Shown here in pieces: positions 26,477-35,609 of a DNA stretch of 64,000 nucleotides. Position numbers and translations under genes: made by a program. Each line of letters starts with the position of its first letter. Position 1 is the first letter of the stretch. The stretch is from Egicoccus sp. AB-alg6-2. GTDB taxonomy: Bacteria > Actinomycetota > Nitriliruptoria > Nitriliruptorales > Nitriliruptoraceae. The stretch is taken from NCBI RefSeq assembly GCF_041821025.1, contig NZ_JBGUAY010000006.1:310001-374000 (forward strand). Direction: 5' to 3'. The notes beneath the pieces are model-generated. The model made no database searches. It was not told the origin of the DNA and saw nothing but the letters and a program-made list of their open reading frames with translations.

Positions 26477-27703
26477 TCACAGGAAGACCGAGCGACGTCC
26501 CATCAGGTTGCGGTGCAGCATCCGCTGGATCGTGTCGCGCACGGCGTCGGTGAGCTCGAAGACCGCCATGGGGTCGTCGGCGGCGTCGGGGCCGTAGGGG
26601 CTGGTGTCGATGGGCTCGCCGTACTCGATGACCCACTTCGACGGCAGTGGCAGCAGCGCCAGCGGGCCGAGAACCGGCAGCGCGAACATCTGCGGCACCA
26701 CCGGGAAATACGGCAGCCCGAGCACCCGCGCCAACAGTCGCAGGTCGAACAGCAGCGGATAGATCTCCTCGCTGCCCACGATCGCGGTCGGGATGATCGG
26801 TACCTGCGCACGCAGCGCCGTCGCAACGAACCCTCCACGCCCGAACCGCTGCAACCGGTAGCGGTCGCGCCAGGGCTTGCCGACGCCCTTGAACCCCTCG
26901 GGCCAGACCGCCACGAGCTCGCCACGGTCGAGCAGACGGTCCGCGTCGGGACCGGATGCGAGCGTGGCGCCCGTCTTGCGGGCGAAGGGCCCGGCGAACG
27001 GCGTCCGCAATGCGAGGTCGGCCGCCAGCTCGCGGGCGTGGCGGCCGGTCTGCTCGAGGATGTCGAGGCGGGTGATGAGCGCGTCGGCGGGCAGCGTGCC
27101 CGCATGGTTGGCGACGACGAGCGCGCCGCCCGAGGTCGGGATGTGTTCGGCCCCGTACGAGCCGACCCGCCACCAGTACCGGTGCAGCGGCCGGATCAAG
27201 GGCATGAGGACGTTGGTGGTCAGGTCCTCGTCGAACCCGAACTCGTCGATCTCGTAGTCACCGGTGAGCCGGCGGCGGAGGAAGGCGGCGGCGTCGGTGA
27301 GCTGATGGCTCCACCCGGCCCCGAGGAACCGGCCCAGGAGTGCCAAGGCATCGGTCGGGGGCTGCCACCCACGACGCGCCGCCTCGCGCTCGGCCGCTCG
27401 CCGGGCCGACTCGCGGTCGTCCGCGCGCCTCGGGCCGTCCGCGTGCCGGGGCTCCTCGCGATCGTCCGCATCCCTCGCGGCGGCCGCGTCGTCGACCGCC
27501 GGTTCCTGCCGGTCCGCCGGAGGCACCAGGGCATGCACGCGGCAACGGCCGTCCGCGACGGCGTAGTTGCGGCACGGCGTCCCCGCGACGGTGATCGCCG
27601 CACATCGCGGCCTGGGCGTGGCGTCGGGGTCGTTCGCGCGCTGCCGCGCCGCGCGTTCGGCGGCGATCGAGATCACCTCGGCAGGGGGCCGCGCGGCGCT
27701 CAC
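26477..27703 (-). CDS. Lysophospholipid acyltransferase-family protein with N-terminal Cys motif
   Basis: This is a 408-residue protein. Residues about 32-58 hold a small Cys/His motif (CAAITVAGTPCRNYAVADGRCRVH) that could bind zinc. The C-terminal 270 residues are a PlsC-like acyltransferase with VVANHAGTLPAD (His and Asp of the active site), AVWPEGFKG and PIIPTAIVGSEE. It would add an acyl chain to a lipid acceptor at the inner membrane face. Its start overlaps the SDR stop by 4 bases. Confidence 0.85.
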   Translation of the reverse strand: MSAARPPAEVISIAAERAARQRANDPDATPRPRCAAITVAGTPCRNYAVADGRCRVHALVPPADRQEPAVDDAAAARDADDREEPRHADGPRRADDRESARRAAEREAARRGWQPPTDALALLGRFLGAGWSHQLTDAAAFLRRRLTGDYEIDEFGFDEDLTTNVLMPLIRPLHRYWWRVGSYGAEHIPTSGGALVVANHAGTLPADALITRLDILEQTGRHARELAADLALRTPFAGPFARKTGATLASGPDADRLLDRGELVAVWPEGFKGVGKPWRDRYRLQRFGRGGFVATALRAQVPIIPTAIVGSEEIYPLLFDLRLLARVLGLPYFPVVPQMFALPVLGPLALLPLPSKWVIEYGEPIDTSPYGPDAADDPMAVFELTDAVRDTIQRMLHRNLMGRRSVFL

Positions 27704-28767
27704 GGCTGCCCCTCCGAACGACCGGCCAGGAACCGGCGCTGGTCCTGGCGGGCGAGGAAGGCGTTGACCTCGCGCTCGAGCCGGCGGACGTCGTCGTGGG
27801 CGAGCAGACCGCGGATCCGTCGCTGCCGGACGAGGTCCTCGAACGCGGCCCGGCTGGACCAGCGCGGCACGTAACCGACGTCCTCGCGCAGGCGGGTCGT
27901 GTCGATGACGCGACCGAACTGCAGGAAGCGCAACTGCTCGGCGGAGACGTCCAGGCGGCCGCTGCGGCGCACCATGCCGGCGACGACGTCGACGAACGGT
28001 TGGGGAACGGGGGCGGGCACCCGCCCCGCGAGGCGGATGGCCTGGGACAGGTAGACCACCCCGTCGCCGGCGACGTTGTAGGTGCCGGGATGGCTGGCAC
28101 AGGTGACCCGTTCGAGGACGGCGACCGCGTCCTCCTCGTGGCAGAACTGCAGGCGGGGGTCGTAGCCGAGCACCGTCGGGACGGCTGGCAGGCTGAACAG
28201 GGCACTGAAGGCGGAGTCGAGGTGGCCACCGACGAAGTTGGCGAACCGCAGCACCGTCAACTCCACGTCGGTGCGGCGCCGCGCGAACGAGCGCGCGTAC
28301 GTTTCGATCTCGCTGGCGTCCTTGGCGTACCCGTGACGCGGCGGGGTGCGCGGCAGGTCGGTTTCGCGGAAGCTGACCGGGTCGGTGTGCTCGGAGCCGT
28401 AGACGGCGGCCGTCGACTTGAGCACGAACCGGCGTAGCGTCGGGGTGTTCTGACAGGCGGCCAGCAGTTGCATCGCCCCGATGACGTTGCGTTCCTTCAT
28501 CATCGCGCGGCCGCCGCTGCGCGCGGGGGTGCTGGCCGTGCTCATGTGCAGCACGGTGTCGATGCGTTCGGTGGTCAGCAGACGCGCCACCACGGGATTG
28601 CGCACGTCGGCGCGCACGAACTCGGTGCGCTGCAGGTCCGTCGAGGGCGTGCGGACGTCGACGCCGAAGATCGCCGCCACGTCGTCACGGCGCTCCAACG
28701 CGGCGGTCACGAGCCCGGCCAGGTCACCGGCGACGCCCGTGACGAGCACCCGTCGGCCCTGCTCCAC
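27700..28767 (-). CDS. NAD-dependent epimerase/dehydratase (extended SDR)
   Basis: This is a 355-residue protein with Rossmann motif VLVTGVAGDLAGLV. The catalytic triad region is STAAVYGSEH with a downstream tyrosine and lysine in PPRHGYAKDASE. GTG 28767 has AGGAG five to six bases upstream. Similar SDR genes next to acyltransferases are common in actinobacteria. The substrate is unknown. It is probably co-transcribed with the acyltransferase gene. Confidence 0.85.
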   Translation of the reverse strand: MEQGRRVLVTGVAGDLAGLVTAALERRDDVAAIFGVDVRTPSTDLQRTEFVRADVRNPVVARLLTTERIDTVLHMSTASTPARSGGRAMMKERNVIGAMQLLAACQNTPTLRRFVLKSTAAVYGSEHTDPVSFRETDLPRTPPRHGYAKDASEIETYARSFARRRTDVELTVLRFANFVGGHLDSAFSALFSLPAVPTVLGYDPRLQFCHEEDAVAVLERVTCASHPGTYNVAGDGVVYLSQAIRLAGRVPAPVPQPFVDVVAGMVRRSGRLDVSAEQLRFLQFGRVIDTTRLREDVGYVPRWSSRAAFEDLVRQRRIRGLLAHDDVRRLEREVNAFLARQDQRRFLAGRSEGQP

Positions 28768-28847
28768 GCGCGCTCCTGCTCTCGTCGCTGATGGGCGACC
28801 GAGTGAACCAGACCGCCGGCGGCCGGCCGACCCGGACCGGGCCTCCT

Positions 28848-30047
28848 TCAGCCGTGCAGCGGCGGCGCCTGCACGCCGTGGTGGGGAAGGACGAGACGCC
28901 GGACCGCCTCGACGGCCTCCGCGGCAGCCGTTCGCGCCTGCGCCCGCAGCTCCACACCGACGCGCGCCGGGTCGTCGGTGAACGAGCGCGGCGGCGTACG
29001 GCCGGTGCGGGCGTAGGCGAGCTCCTGCCACGCCATCGGCGTGTCCATCGGGGCGTTGTGCCCGGCCATCTCGGCGAACGCCAGCGTCCAGGCGCGCGGC
29101 ACGACCTCGACGATCTGGTATCCGCCGCCACCGAAGGCGACCCAGCGACCCTCGCACAGCTCGTGCGCCAGTTGGTGCAGGCGGCGATAGATCGCGGCGT
29201 CGTCGTCCACGGTCAGCGACAGGTGCGCGAGCGGATCCGCGGCATGGGTGTCGCAACCGAGCTGGGTGAGCAGGATGTCGGGCGCGAACGCCCGCAGCAG
29301 CGGTTCGACGACAGCGTCGAAGGCGTCGAGCCAGATGTCGCCGGTGGTCCCCGGGTACAGCGGCACGTTGGCGGCCGAGCCCGGCGCACCGGCGCCGCCG
29401 ATGTCGGTGACGTGTCCCGTGCCGGGGAACAGGAAACGACCGGACTCGTGCAGCGAGATCGTCAGCACGCGTGGGTCGTCGGCGAACGCGACCTCGACCC
29501 CGTCGCCGTGGTGCACGTCGACGTCGACGTAGGCGACACGTTCGGCGCCGTGTTCGAGCAGCCAGTCGATGGCGATGGCCGGGTCGTTGTAGATGCAGAA
29601 GCCGGCGGCGCGGTCGGGCATGGCGTGGTGGAGACCACCGGCGGGGTTGAAGGCGTGGTCCGACTCCCCCTCCCAGACCTGGCGGGCCGCTTCCTTGGAC
29701 GCCGCGCAGATCAGCATCGAGGTGGGATGCATGTCGGGAAACGCGGGCGTGTCGCCGGCCCCGAGCCCGAACTGGTCGTCGGCGCGGGCGGTCGGATCGG
29801 CGGACAGCCGCTTGACCGTGTCGACGAACTCGGGCCGGTGCAGGCGCAGCAGTTCGGCCTCGTCGAACGGCCCGGGCCCCAACTCCACGGCGTCGGGACC
29901 GAGCAGTCCCGTCGCCCGGATCAGGGCCATCGTCAGCTCGACCCGCACCGGCGCCAGGGGGTGGCCGTGTCCGAGGTCGTAGGCCGCGAAGGCGTCGTCC
30001 CACAGCAGCGCGACCCGACCGGCAGCCGCCGGCCCACCACCCGCCAT
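28848..30047 (-). CDS. acuC: Acetoin utilization AcuC-like deacetylase (class I HDAC fold)
   Basis: This is a 399-residue protein with the histone-deacetylase signature: NPAGGLHHAMPDRAAGFCIYND (His-His pair), YVDVDVHHGDGVE (zinc ligands) and FGGGGYQ. AcuC removes acetyl groups from lysines, for example to activate acetyl-CoA synthetase. The zinc-binding Asp and His residues are intact. It stands alone; no acs or acuA gene is in the window. Confidence 0.93.
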   Translation of the reverse strand: MAGGGPAAAGRVALLWDDAFAAYDLGHGHPLAPVRVELTMALIRATGLLGPDAVELGPGPFDEAELLRLHRPEFVDTVKRLSADPTARADDQFGLGAGDTPAFPDMHPTSMLICAASKEAARQVWEGESDHAFNPAGGLHHAMPDRAAGFCIYNDPAIAIDWLLEHGAERVAYVDVDVHHGDGVEVAFADDPRVLTISLHESGRFLFPGTGHVTDIGGAGAPGSAANVPLYPGTTGDIWLDAFDAVVEPLLRAFAPDILLTQLGCDTHAADPLAHLSLTVDDDAAIYRRLHQLAHELCEGRWVAFGGGGYQIVEVVPRAWTLAFAEMAGHNAPMDTPMAWQELAYARTGRTPPRSFTDDPARVGVELRAQARTAAAEAVEAVRRLVLPHHGVQAPPLHG

Positions 30048-30126
30048 ACGCCCGTGCTCCCTCGGCTCGACGACGCGGGGCAGCGTAGCGACGGTGCCGA
30101 CCGCGACCGACTGGGGCCCGGGGCGA

Positions 30127-30720
30127 TCAGCCGCCGCCTGCGCGGTACGTGCAGATGTTCACGCCGGTGCCGCTGGTCACCGTGGACACCAGTTCGAGCG
30201 TCCGCAGTCGCCCGTCGTCGGGGAAGATCGTCTTGCCGCCGCCGAGCAGGACCGGCTCGACCATGAGCCGCAGCTCGTCCACCAGGTCCTCCTGCAACAG
30301 CGTGCGCACCAGGGTTGGACTGCCCATCACGAGCAGGGTGCCCTCGCCGCCCTGCTTGAGCGCCCGGACGCGTGCCACGACCTCGTCACCCCGGATCCGC
30401 GTCGTGTGCTCCCAGGTCAGGTCGTCGTCGGCGAGCGTGTCGGAGACCACGTACTTGGGGGCGGCGTTGAGCCGGTCCGCGAACGGGTCGCCGGCACGGT
30501 GCGGCCAGGCCGCGGCCATCGCCTGCCACGTGCGGCGGCCGAACAGGACCGCGTCGGTCTCGGCCATGGTCGCGTCGAAGGCGCCGCCCATCACCTCGAC
30601 GTCGAAGAACGGGTGCGACCAGCCACCGTGGGCGAAGCCGCCGTCGGTGTCCTCCTCGGGCCCGCCCGGTGCCTGGACGACGCCGTCCAGGCTCATGAAC
30701 TCCATGACCACCAACCGCAT
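30127..30720 (-). CDS. Dihydrofolate reductase-family protein (RibD C-terminal type)
   Basis: This is a 197-residue protein starting MRLVVMEFMSLDGVVQAPGG. It matches the RibD_C/DHFR-like family, with FGRRTWQAMA, KYVVSDTL, LLVMGSPTLVRTLL and a late GGGKTIF. It probably uses NADPH to reduce an unknown substrate. ATG 30720 has GGAGGAG upstream; a longer start was not used. Confidence 0.85.
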   Translation of the reverse strand: MRLVVMEFMSLDGVVQAPGGPEEDTDGGFAHGGWSHPFFDVEVMGGAFDATMAETDAVLFGRRTWQAMAAAWPHRAGDPFADRLNAAPKYVVSDTLADDDLTWEHTTRIRGDEVVARVRALKQGGEGTLLVMGSPTLVRTLLQEDLVDELRLMVEPVLLGGGKTIFPDDGRLRTLELVSTVTSGTGVNICTYRAGGG

Positions 30721-30812
30721 GTTCCTCGCTCCTCCGTCGTTCCTCGTGGACCGCATGCTGACGACCCGTCCGCCGTGAACTCATCGCCGCACGGATGGCG
30801 CGCCAACCGGAC

Positions 30813-30875
30813 CATGTCGCGCCAGTCACGCCATGTCGCGCCGATCCCGCAGCCGTGCGGGGCTGGCGCGACATG
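30813..30875. repeat. Inverted and direct repeats of CATGTCGCGCC
   Basis: CATGTCGCGCCAG (30813-30825) is perfectly complemented at 30863-30875. A second direct copy, CATGTCGCGCC, starts at 30832, and a shortened inverted copy lies near 30884-30893. The cluster sits between the start of the DHFR-like gene and the stop of the MATE gene. It could end the MATE transcript or act as an operator. Confidence 0.6.
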
Positions 30876-30895
30876 GAGCCGGAAGCGCGACATCA

Positions 30896-32230
30896 TCACG
30901 GTTCGACGACGAGCCCGGCACCGGTCCGGGTCCAGTCGCTGCCGCGGACGCGGACCACCAGCGAGACCAGCCGGACCACCATCATGGCCTGCACCGCGAC
31001 CCAGAGCCCGAGCAGCCCGCCTCCCAAGCTCGCGACGAGTTGCCCACCGACACCGCCGACGATCGCGGCGAGCACCGTCCAGGTCCGCAGGTAGGCGAAG
31101 TCCTCGGCGCCCATCAGGACGCCGTCGAGGGCGAACACCGGGCCGTTGACGACGTGGCCGAGCGCGGCGAACCACCACGCCGTCGCGATCACGGCCAGCA
31201 CCTGCGGATCGTCGGTGAGCAGGCGAGGGAGCACCCCGCCGCCGGCGAGCAGCAGCAGCGCGATGACGGCGCCACCACCGACCCCCCACAGCACCAGGTC
31301 GCGGCCGTAGGCCCGCGCCTCGTCGACGCGTCCGGCGCCGAGCGCGGTGCCGACGATCGCCTGCGCCGAGATGGCGAAGCCGTCCATCAGGAACGAGACC
31401 AGCAGGAAGGTCTGGTAGAGCACTTGGTGGCCCGCGGCGGTGACGGCGCCGGTTCGTCCGGCGGCCGCGGTGATGGCCAGCAGACCCAGCAGGAGCCCGC
31501 CCGTGCGCAGGAACAGGTCGCGGCTGACCACGACCAGCGCGCGCAGCTGGGTCCGGTCGGGGCGGCGGTGGCCGGCCAGCGGCAGGCCGGTCCGACGCAG
31601 CAGGAGCACGAAGGCCAGGGCCGTCAGCGCCTCCGCGGCGACCGTCGCCCACGCGGCGCCGGCGATCCCCATCCCGAGGGGGAACACCAGCACGACGGTG
31701 AGGACGGCGTTGACCACGTTGGCGGCGACGACGACCCCCATCGGGGTGCGCGTGTCGGACACGCCGCGGAAGGCGCCGTGCCCGACGTAGGTCAGCAGGA
31801 GCAGGGGCACGCCGACGGCCCGGACCTGCAGGTAGGTGATCGCCGGGGGCAGCAGTTCCTCGACCGTGCCCAGCAGCCGCAGGATCGGCCCGGCCGCCAC
31901 GAACAGCACGGCGCCGATGGAGATGCCGAGCACCAGCGCGACCTGCCCGGCGTGGCTGACGCGCCGGCCGGCGGCCTGCAGGTCGCCGGCGCCGACGGCG
32001 CGCGCGACGGTCGAGGTGGTGCCGAAGACGAGGAAGTTGAAGATCCACGACAGCGCGCCGAGCACCGACACGGCCAGTCCGAGCGCACCGAGTTCGGCGG
32101 CACCGAGGCGACCGACGACGGCGGTGTCGACCAGGCCGAGCAGTGGATCGGCGACCAGGGTCGCGATCGCGGGGACGGCGAGGGTGACGACGCGGCGTCG
32201 GCGGGCGGCGCGGGAGGGCAGTGCAGTCAC
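30896..32230 (-). CDS. MATE-family efflux transporter (DinF-like)
   Basis: This is a 444-residue protein with about 12 membrane helices in two repeats. Family marks are LAVPAIATLVADPLLGLVDTAVVGRLG at the start and the inter-repeat HQVLYQTFLLVSFLMDGFAISAQAIVGTALGAG. MATE proteins export drugs or metabolites using proton or sodium gradients. It is ten bases after the TadG-like gene on the same strand, but the overlap-type coupling of the pilus genes is absent. Confidence 0.92.
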   Translation of the reverse strand: MTALPSRAARRRRVVTLAVPAIATLVADPLLGLVDTAVVGRLGAAELGALGLAVSVLGALSWIFNFLVFGTTSTVARAVGAGDLQAAGRRVSHAGQVALVLGISIGAVLFVAAGPILRLLGTVEELLPPAITYLQVRAVGVPLLLLTYVGHGAFRGVSDTRTPMGVVVAANVVNAVLTVVLVFPLGMGIAGAAWATVAAEALTALAFVLLLRRTGLPLAGHRRPDRTQLRALVVVSRDLFLRTGGLLLGLLAITAAAGRTGAVTAAGHQVLYQTFLLVSFLMDGFAISAQAIVGTALGAGRVDEARAYGRDLVLWGVGGGAVIALLLLAGGGVLPRLLTDDPQVLAVIATAWWFAALGHVVNGPVFALDGVLMGAEDFAYLRTWTVLAAIVGGVGGQLVASLGGGLLGLWVAVQAMMVVRLVSLVVRVRGSDWTRTGAGLVVEP

Positions 32231-32239
32231 GGTTGGTCG

Positions 32240-32683
32240 CTAGCTCACCGCCGCCCGGGCGGTCTCGACCGCGCGGACCCGGAAGGCGGCACGCTCGGAG
32301 GACAGGGCGCGGCCGAACACACCTACCACACGTCCCTCGCAGGTCACCGTGACGGCGGCACCGGCGACCGCCGGCGTACACGCGACGTCCCGGAGGGTGT
32401 CGTCGTGGGCGAACGCCGCCAGGCGGAGGTTCGCAAGCTCGGCGGCACGCGCCGGGTCGAGGTCGGGGACGTCGTCGAAGGCGTACAGCGATCCCAGGTC
32501 GAGTCCGGCGACGGCGTCGTTGGCGAGGCTCGCGGCGAGGTCGCCGAGCCGTCGCTGCTGGAGGTGGACGGCGGCGGCGTCGAAGGCCAGCGAGGCCAGG
32601 ATCACCAGCACCAGCACGGCGGCAGGCATCAGGACCAGCGTGTTGCCGTGTTCCTCGGCGAGCCGCGGGCGATCAGAAGCCAC
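32240..32683 (-). CDS. TadG-like pilus-locus membrane protein
   Basis: This is a 147-residue protein. Its N-terminal stretch EEHGNTLVLMPAAVLVLVILASLAFDAAAVHLQQRRLGD is the typical TadE/TadG start: a Glu just before one hydrophobic helix, then an extracytoplasmic part. GTG 32683 overlaps the previous gene by 11 bases. In Tad systems such minor pilin-like proteins take part in pilus assembly. Confidence 0.75.
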   Translation of the reverse strand: MASDRPRLAEEHGNTLVLMPAAVLVLVILASLAFDAAAVHLQQRRLGDLAASLANDAVAGLDLGSLYAFDDVPDLDPARAAELANLRLAAFAHDDTLRDVACTPAVAGAAVTVTCEGRVVGVFGRALSSERAAFRVRAVETARAAVS

Positions 32684-33137
32684 AGCCGGGAACCTCCCCC
32701 TGCCGGACGGCGAGCCCCGAGCGGTAGGGGTCGACGACCTCGCGGTGCGCGGCGACGACCTCGAAGGGCGCCAGCCGCGTCGACAGACCGGGCAGCACCA
32801 GTGCCGGTACCTCGATCCGGACCTCGAAGGCGACTTCCTGGCAGCGCTCGAGCCCGAGTAGCAGCGGCATGAGCCGTGCCTCGGCGTCGACGCCGTGACC
32901 CTCGAGTGCCTGGCGGGCGGCGACCGCGGCCACCAGGGACTGGTCGGCGTCGACAGGCGCTTCGACGGCCGCGCGGACGGCTTCGCGCGCGGCGGCACTG
33001 GCGGCGAACTTGGTGTCGACGACCGCCCAGGCGTTGACGACCACGAGCGTGCCCAGCACGAAGATGAGCACCCCGAAGGCGAGCGCCTCGAGGCCGGCGA
33101 CGAAGCCCTGTTCGTTCGCGTCGACGCCGTCGGTCAT
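32673..33137 (-). CDS. TadE-like pseudopilin (second)
   Basis: This is a 154-residue protein with NEQGFVAGLEALAFGVLIFVLGTLVVVNAWAVVDTK near its start: a prepilin-like Gly before a hydrophobic helix with Glu. The rest is a soluble domain with two cysteines (near 112 and 152). ATG 33137 overlaps the preceding TadE-like gene by 4 bases. It is probably processed by the pilus peptidase. Confidence 0.7.
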   Translation of the reverse strand: MTDGVDANEQGFVAGLEALAFGVLIFVLGTLVVVNAWAVVDTKFAASAAAREAVRAAVEAPVDADQSLVAAVAARQALEGHGVDAEARLMPLLLGLERCQEVAFEVRIEVPALVLPGLSTRLAPFEVVAAHREVVDPYRSGLAVRQGEVPGCGF

Positions 33138-33496
33138 CGGCCGCGCTCGATGCGCACGGCGGCGGCGCGGTCGATGTGCCCGCCCACCCCCTCGACGAGG
33201 CGCGCCGGCGACGCGGTTCGTACCCGCAGGTGCAGTTGGTCGCCGTCGTCGAGGCAATGGACGGTGGCGCCGGCCCCATGCGCACCCATGCCGGCACGCA
33301 GGTGGGTCTCGGCCAGCTCGCAGCCGCCACCGTGCTCCGAGGCGGCACGGCGGGCGGCGTCGAACACGACGCCGGTCACCACCGAGGTGGCGTACAGGTG
33401 CGTCAGCGTCTGGGTCGCCAGCATGATGAAGGCGAGGAAGATGGTGACGCCGAAGACCGCGGTGACCGGACTGGTCCCCGACTCACCGGCGCCCAT
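33134..33496 (-). CDS. TadE-like pseudopilin (first)
   Basis: This is a 120-residue protein with one N-terminal helix (SPVTAVFGVTIFLAFIMLATQTLTHLY) and a short soluble domain with two cysteines. It begins one base after the flp stop and overlaps the next TadE-like gene by 4 bases. Family assignment rests on layout and position. Confidence 0.65.
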   Translation of the reverse strand: MGAGESGTSPVTAVFGVTIFLAFIMLATQTLTHLYATSVVTGVVFDAARRAASEHGGGCELAETHLRAGMGAHGAGATVHCLDDGDQLHLRVRTASPARLVEGVGGHIDRAAAVRIERGR

Positions 33497-33497
33497 C

Positions 33498-33683
33498 TCA
33501 ACTGCCGATCGAGTCCACGGTGTTCTGGATGTCCGTGGTCGCGTCGACGAAGATGCCGTTGAACGCCGACCACATGGCGGCGCCGAGCAGCGCCATGATC
33601 AGGACCACGATCGCGGCCGAGATGACGCCTTCACCCCCCTGGTCACGGCGAAAGCGGAGCAGGTGGCTGAGCGTGGTGTTCAT
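33498..33683 (-). CDS. Flp-family type IVb pilin
   Basis: This is a 61-residue protein: a basic leader (MNTTLSHLLRFRRDQGG) followed by EGVISAAIVVLIMALLGAAMWSAF and a short polar tail. This size and layout match Flp pilins, whose leader is removed after a Gly before polymerisation into the Tad pilus fibre. The 103 bases to tadC suggest it may have its own promoter. Confidence 0.8.
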   Translation of the reverse strand: MNTTLSHLLRFRRDQGGEGVISAAIVVLIMALLGAAMWSAFNGIFVDATTDIQNTVDSIGS

Positions 33684-33786
33684 GCGTCCCCCGGGCGGTC
33701 TAGTCCGAACGGATGGTGCCCTATCCGGTTCGATCGTGCACGTGAAGAATCGCCGGGCCTGTGGACGAGCGCGCGCCTCGCACGCC

Positions 33787-34695
33787 TCAGCGTCCCAGGA
33801 AGCCGTCGAGCGCCCGGGTGAACGGGATCGCGATGAAGATGACACCGGGCAGCAGGGTCGCCACGGTGACCGGGATCCACACCTGTTGCCCGCGCCGCTC
33901 CAGCCGTTCCACCAGTTCACGCTGGACGTCGTGCCGGATGGCCCGGGCTTCTTCGGCGATGAGACGGCCGAGATCGCTGGCTTCGCGATTGAGGGCGAGA
34001 ACGGCGACGAACCGGTCCACGGACGCGACGTCGGCGAGTTCGGCCCACTCCTGCAGGGCCCGCTCCTCGCTCAGGCCCTGCCGGACCCGCGTCAGGACCC
34101 GTCGCAGGTCGCTGGCCACCGCCCCCTGACCCCGACGTGCGACGCGGTCGAGCGCGCCCGCCAGCGAGTAGCCGGCTGCGAGCAGCATGGCGACCTGTTC
34201 GGCCACCACGGGCAGCTCGAGGTGCACGGTCCGCTTCCATCGCGTCGACGACGAACCGACCTGGTGCTCGACGAGCAGGAAGGCGAGCAACAGGCTGCCG
34301 ACGGTGAACAGCAGCGCGACGGGGGCGGAGGGACGCAGCGCGGCGCTGGACAGTCCGCCGGCGAGCAACGCCGCCAGGGACCAGCCGACCTGCCGGACCC
34401 TGAACTCGGTCACGTCGACGTCGGAGTGGATCCGCCGCAGCTTGCGGTCAAGCTCCTCGCTCACGCCGAACAGGCGCGAGAAGAGCTCCCCCAGGCGCCG
34501 AGCCGCCGGACCGACGGCGTCCCGGAAGGTCTCGACCGAGAACAGTCCGGCCGAGCCCGCCACGCCCATCCCGCCGGGAACGTAGGGACCCAGACGTGCG
34601 ACGAGGCTCGGCCGCGAGAACCACCGCAACTCGGCCAGGAGCAACGTCAGCCCGGTCCACAACGACAGCCCCGTCCCCACCAGCAGCGCGGTCAC
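33787..34695 (-). CDS. tadC: Tad pilus inner-membrane protein TadC
   Basis: This is a 302-residue protein of the type II secretion F-domain family, with hydrophobic helices near residues 1-20, 105-150 and at the C-terminal end, and the F-domain stretch VAEQVAMLLAAGYSLAGALDRVA. TadB and TadC form the membrane platform that the TadA ATPase drives. GTG 34695 overlaps the tadB stop by 4 bases. Confidence 0.88.
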   Translation of the reverse strand: MTALLVGTGLSLWTGLTLLLAELRWFSRPSLVARLGPYVPGGMGVAGSAGLFSVETFRDAVGPAARRLGELFSRLFGVSEELDRKLRRIHSDVDVTEFRVRQVGWSLAALLAGGLSSAALRPSAPVALLFTVGSLLLAFLLVEHQVGSSSTRWKRTVHLELPVVAEQVAMLLAAGYSLAGALDRVARRGQGAVASDLRRVLTRVRQGLSEERALQEWAELADVASVDRFVAVLALNREASDLGRLIAEEARAIRHDVQRELVERLERRGQQVWIPVTVATLLPGVIFIAIPFTRALDGFLGR

Positions 34696-35609
34696 GCTCG
34701 CTCCCCGGTCCCCGAGCCGAGGAAGACCCGCTGCTCCTCGGGCAGCCGCAGCAGTTGGCCTGCCCACGCCCAGCAGCCCGCGATCAGGGCCAGCGCCACG
34801 AGCACGAACACCTGGCCGGCGTCGCTGGCATAGGCGGCGCGCCCCTCGCCGATGGACAGGCCGACGAACGCCATACCGATCGGCACAAGCAACACGAACA
34901 ACCGGGCGAAGCGGACCGCGGCCTGCTTCGCCCGGGCATCCTTGCGACCCTGCAGGTCCTGCATCCGGTCGGCGGCAAGCGCCTTGAGGCGGGCGTCGAC
35001 CTCGGTGCCACCCACGTCGTGGGCGATCAGCAGGGTCTCGCAGACGGCGTCGGCCGTCGGATCGGCGAGACGGTCGCGCAGGACGTCGAGCGTGCGTTCG
35101 AAGTCGGTGGAGATCAGCCACTCGCGGTGCGCGGCAGCGAAGGCGGGACGCATCTCCTCGGGTCCGCGCATCCCGACCGTGAGCAGGGCCTGCGGGATCG
35201 AGCGACCGAGCGTCACGGCGTTGAGCCGGATCTCCTCGATCAAACGTGGCCACGCCTCGCGCGCGAGCTCGCGCCGACGGTGCCGTCTGGCCCGTGCCGA
35301 CCACAGCGGCGTCCCGGCCGCGACCATCCCGATCGCCACCGGCACGACGACGCCGTCGTACATCGCCCAGCCCAGCGCCGCGGCCACCGCGAACAGCACG
35401 GCCATCACGGCCGCCAGCTCGACGGGGCGCACCCGCTGCAGGCCGGCCTGCACCAGGAACTCCTGGGCGCGCAGCCGTCGGGGACGTCGTGCCGCCGGTG
35501 ACGGCCCCACCCCGACCCCCCGCCAGCGCAGCACCAGGGCGGTGTAGACGAGGTAGACCCCGTACCCGGCGGTGAGGGCCAGCACCAGGCCCTGCAGCCC
35601 TGCGCTCAC
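34692..35609 (-). CDS. tadB: Tad pilus inner-membrane protein TadB
   Basis: This is a 305-residue F-domain protein. It has an N-terminal helix (GLVLALTAGYGVYLVYTALVL), a central pair of helices, the soluble F domain with AVTLGRSIPQALLTVG and a C-terminal pair of helices. It is paired with TadC. GTG 35609 overlaps the tadA stop by 4 bases, so tadA-tadB-tadC are translationally coupled. Confidence 0.88.
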   Translation of the reverse strand: MSAGLQGLVLALTAGYGVYLVYTALVLRWRGVGVGPSPAARRPRRLRAQEFLVQAGLQRVRPVELAAVMAVLFAVAAALGWAMYDGVVVPVAIGMVAAGTPLWSARARRHRRRELAREAWPRLIEEIRLNAVTLGRSIPQALLTVGMRGPEEMRPAFAAAHREWLISTDFERTLDVLRDRLADPTADAVCETLLIAHDVGGTEVDARLKALAADRMQDLQGRKDARAKQAAVRFARLFVLLVPIGMAFVGLSIGEGRAAYASDAGQVFVLVALALIAGCWAWAGQLLRLPEEQRVFLGSGTGERA

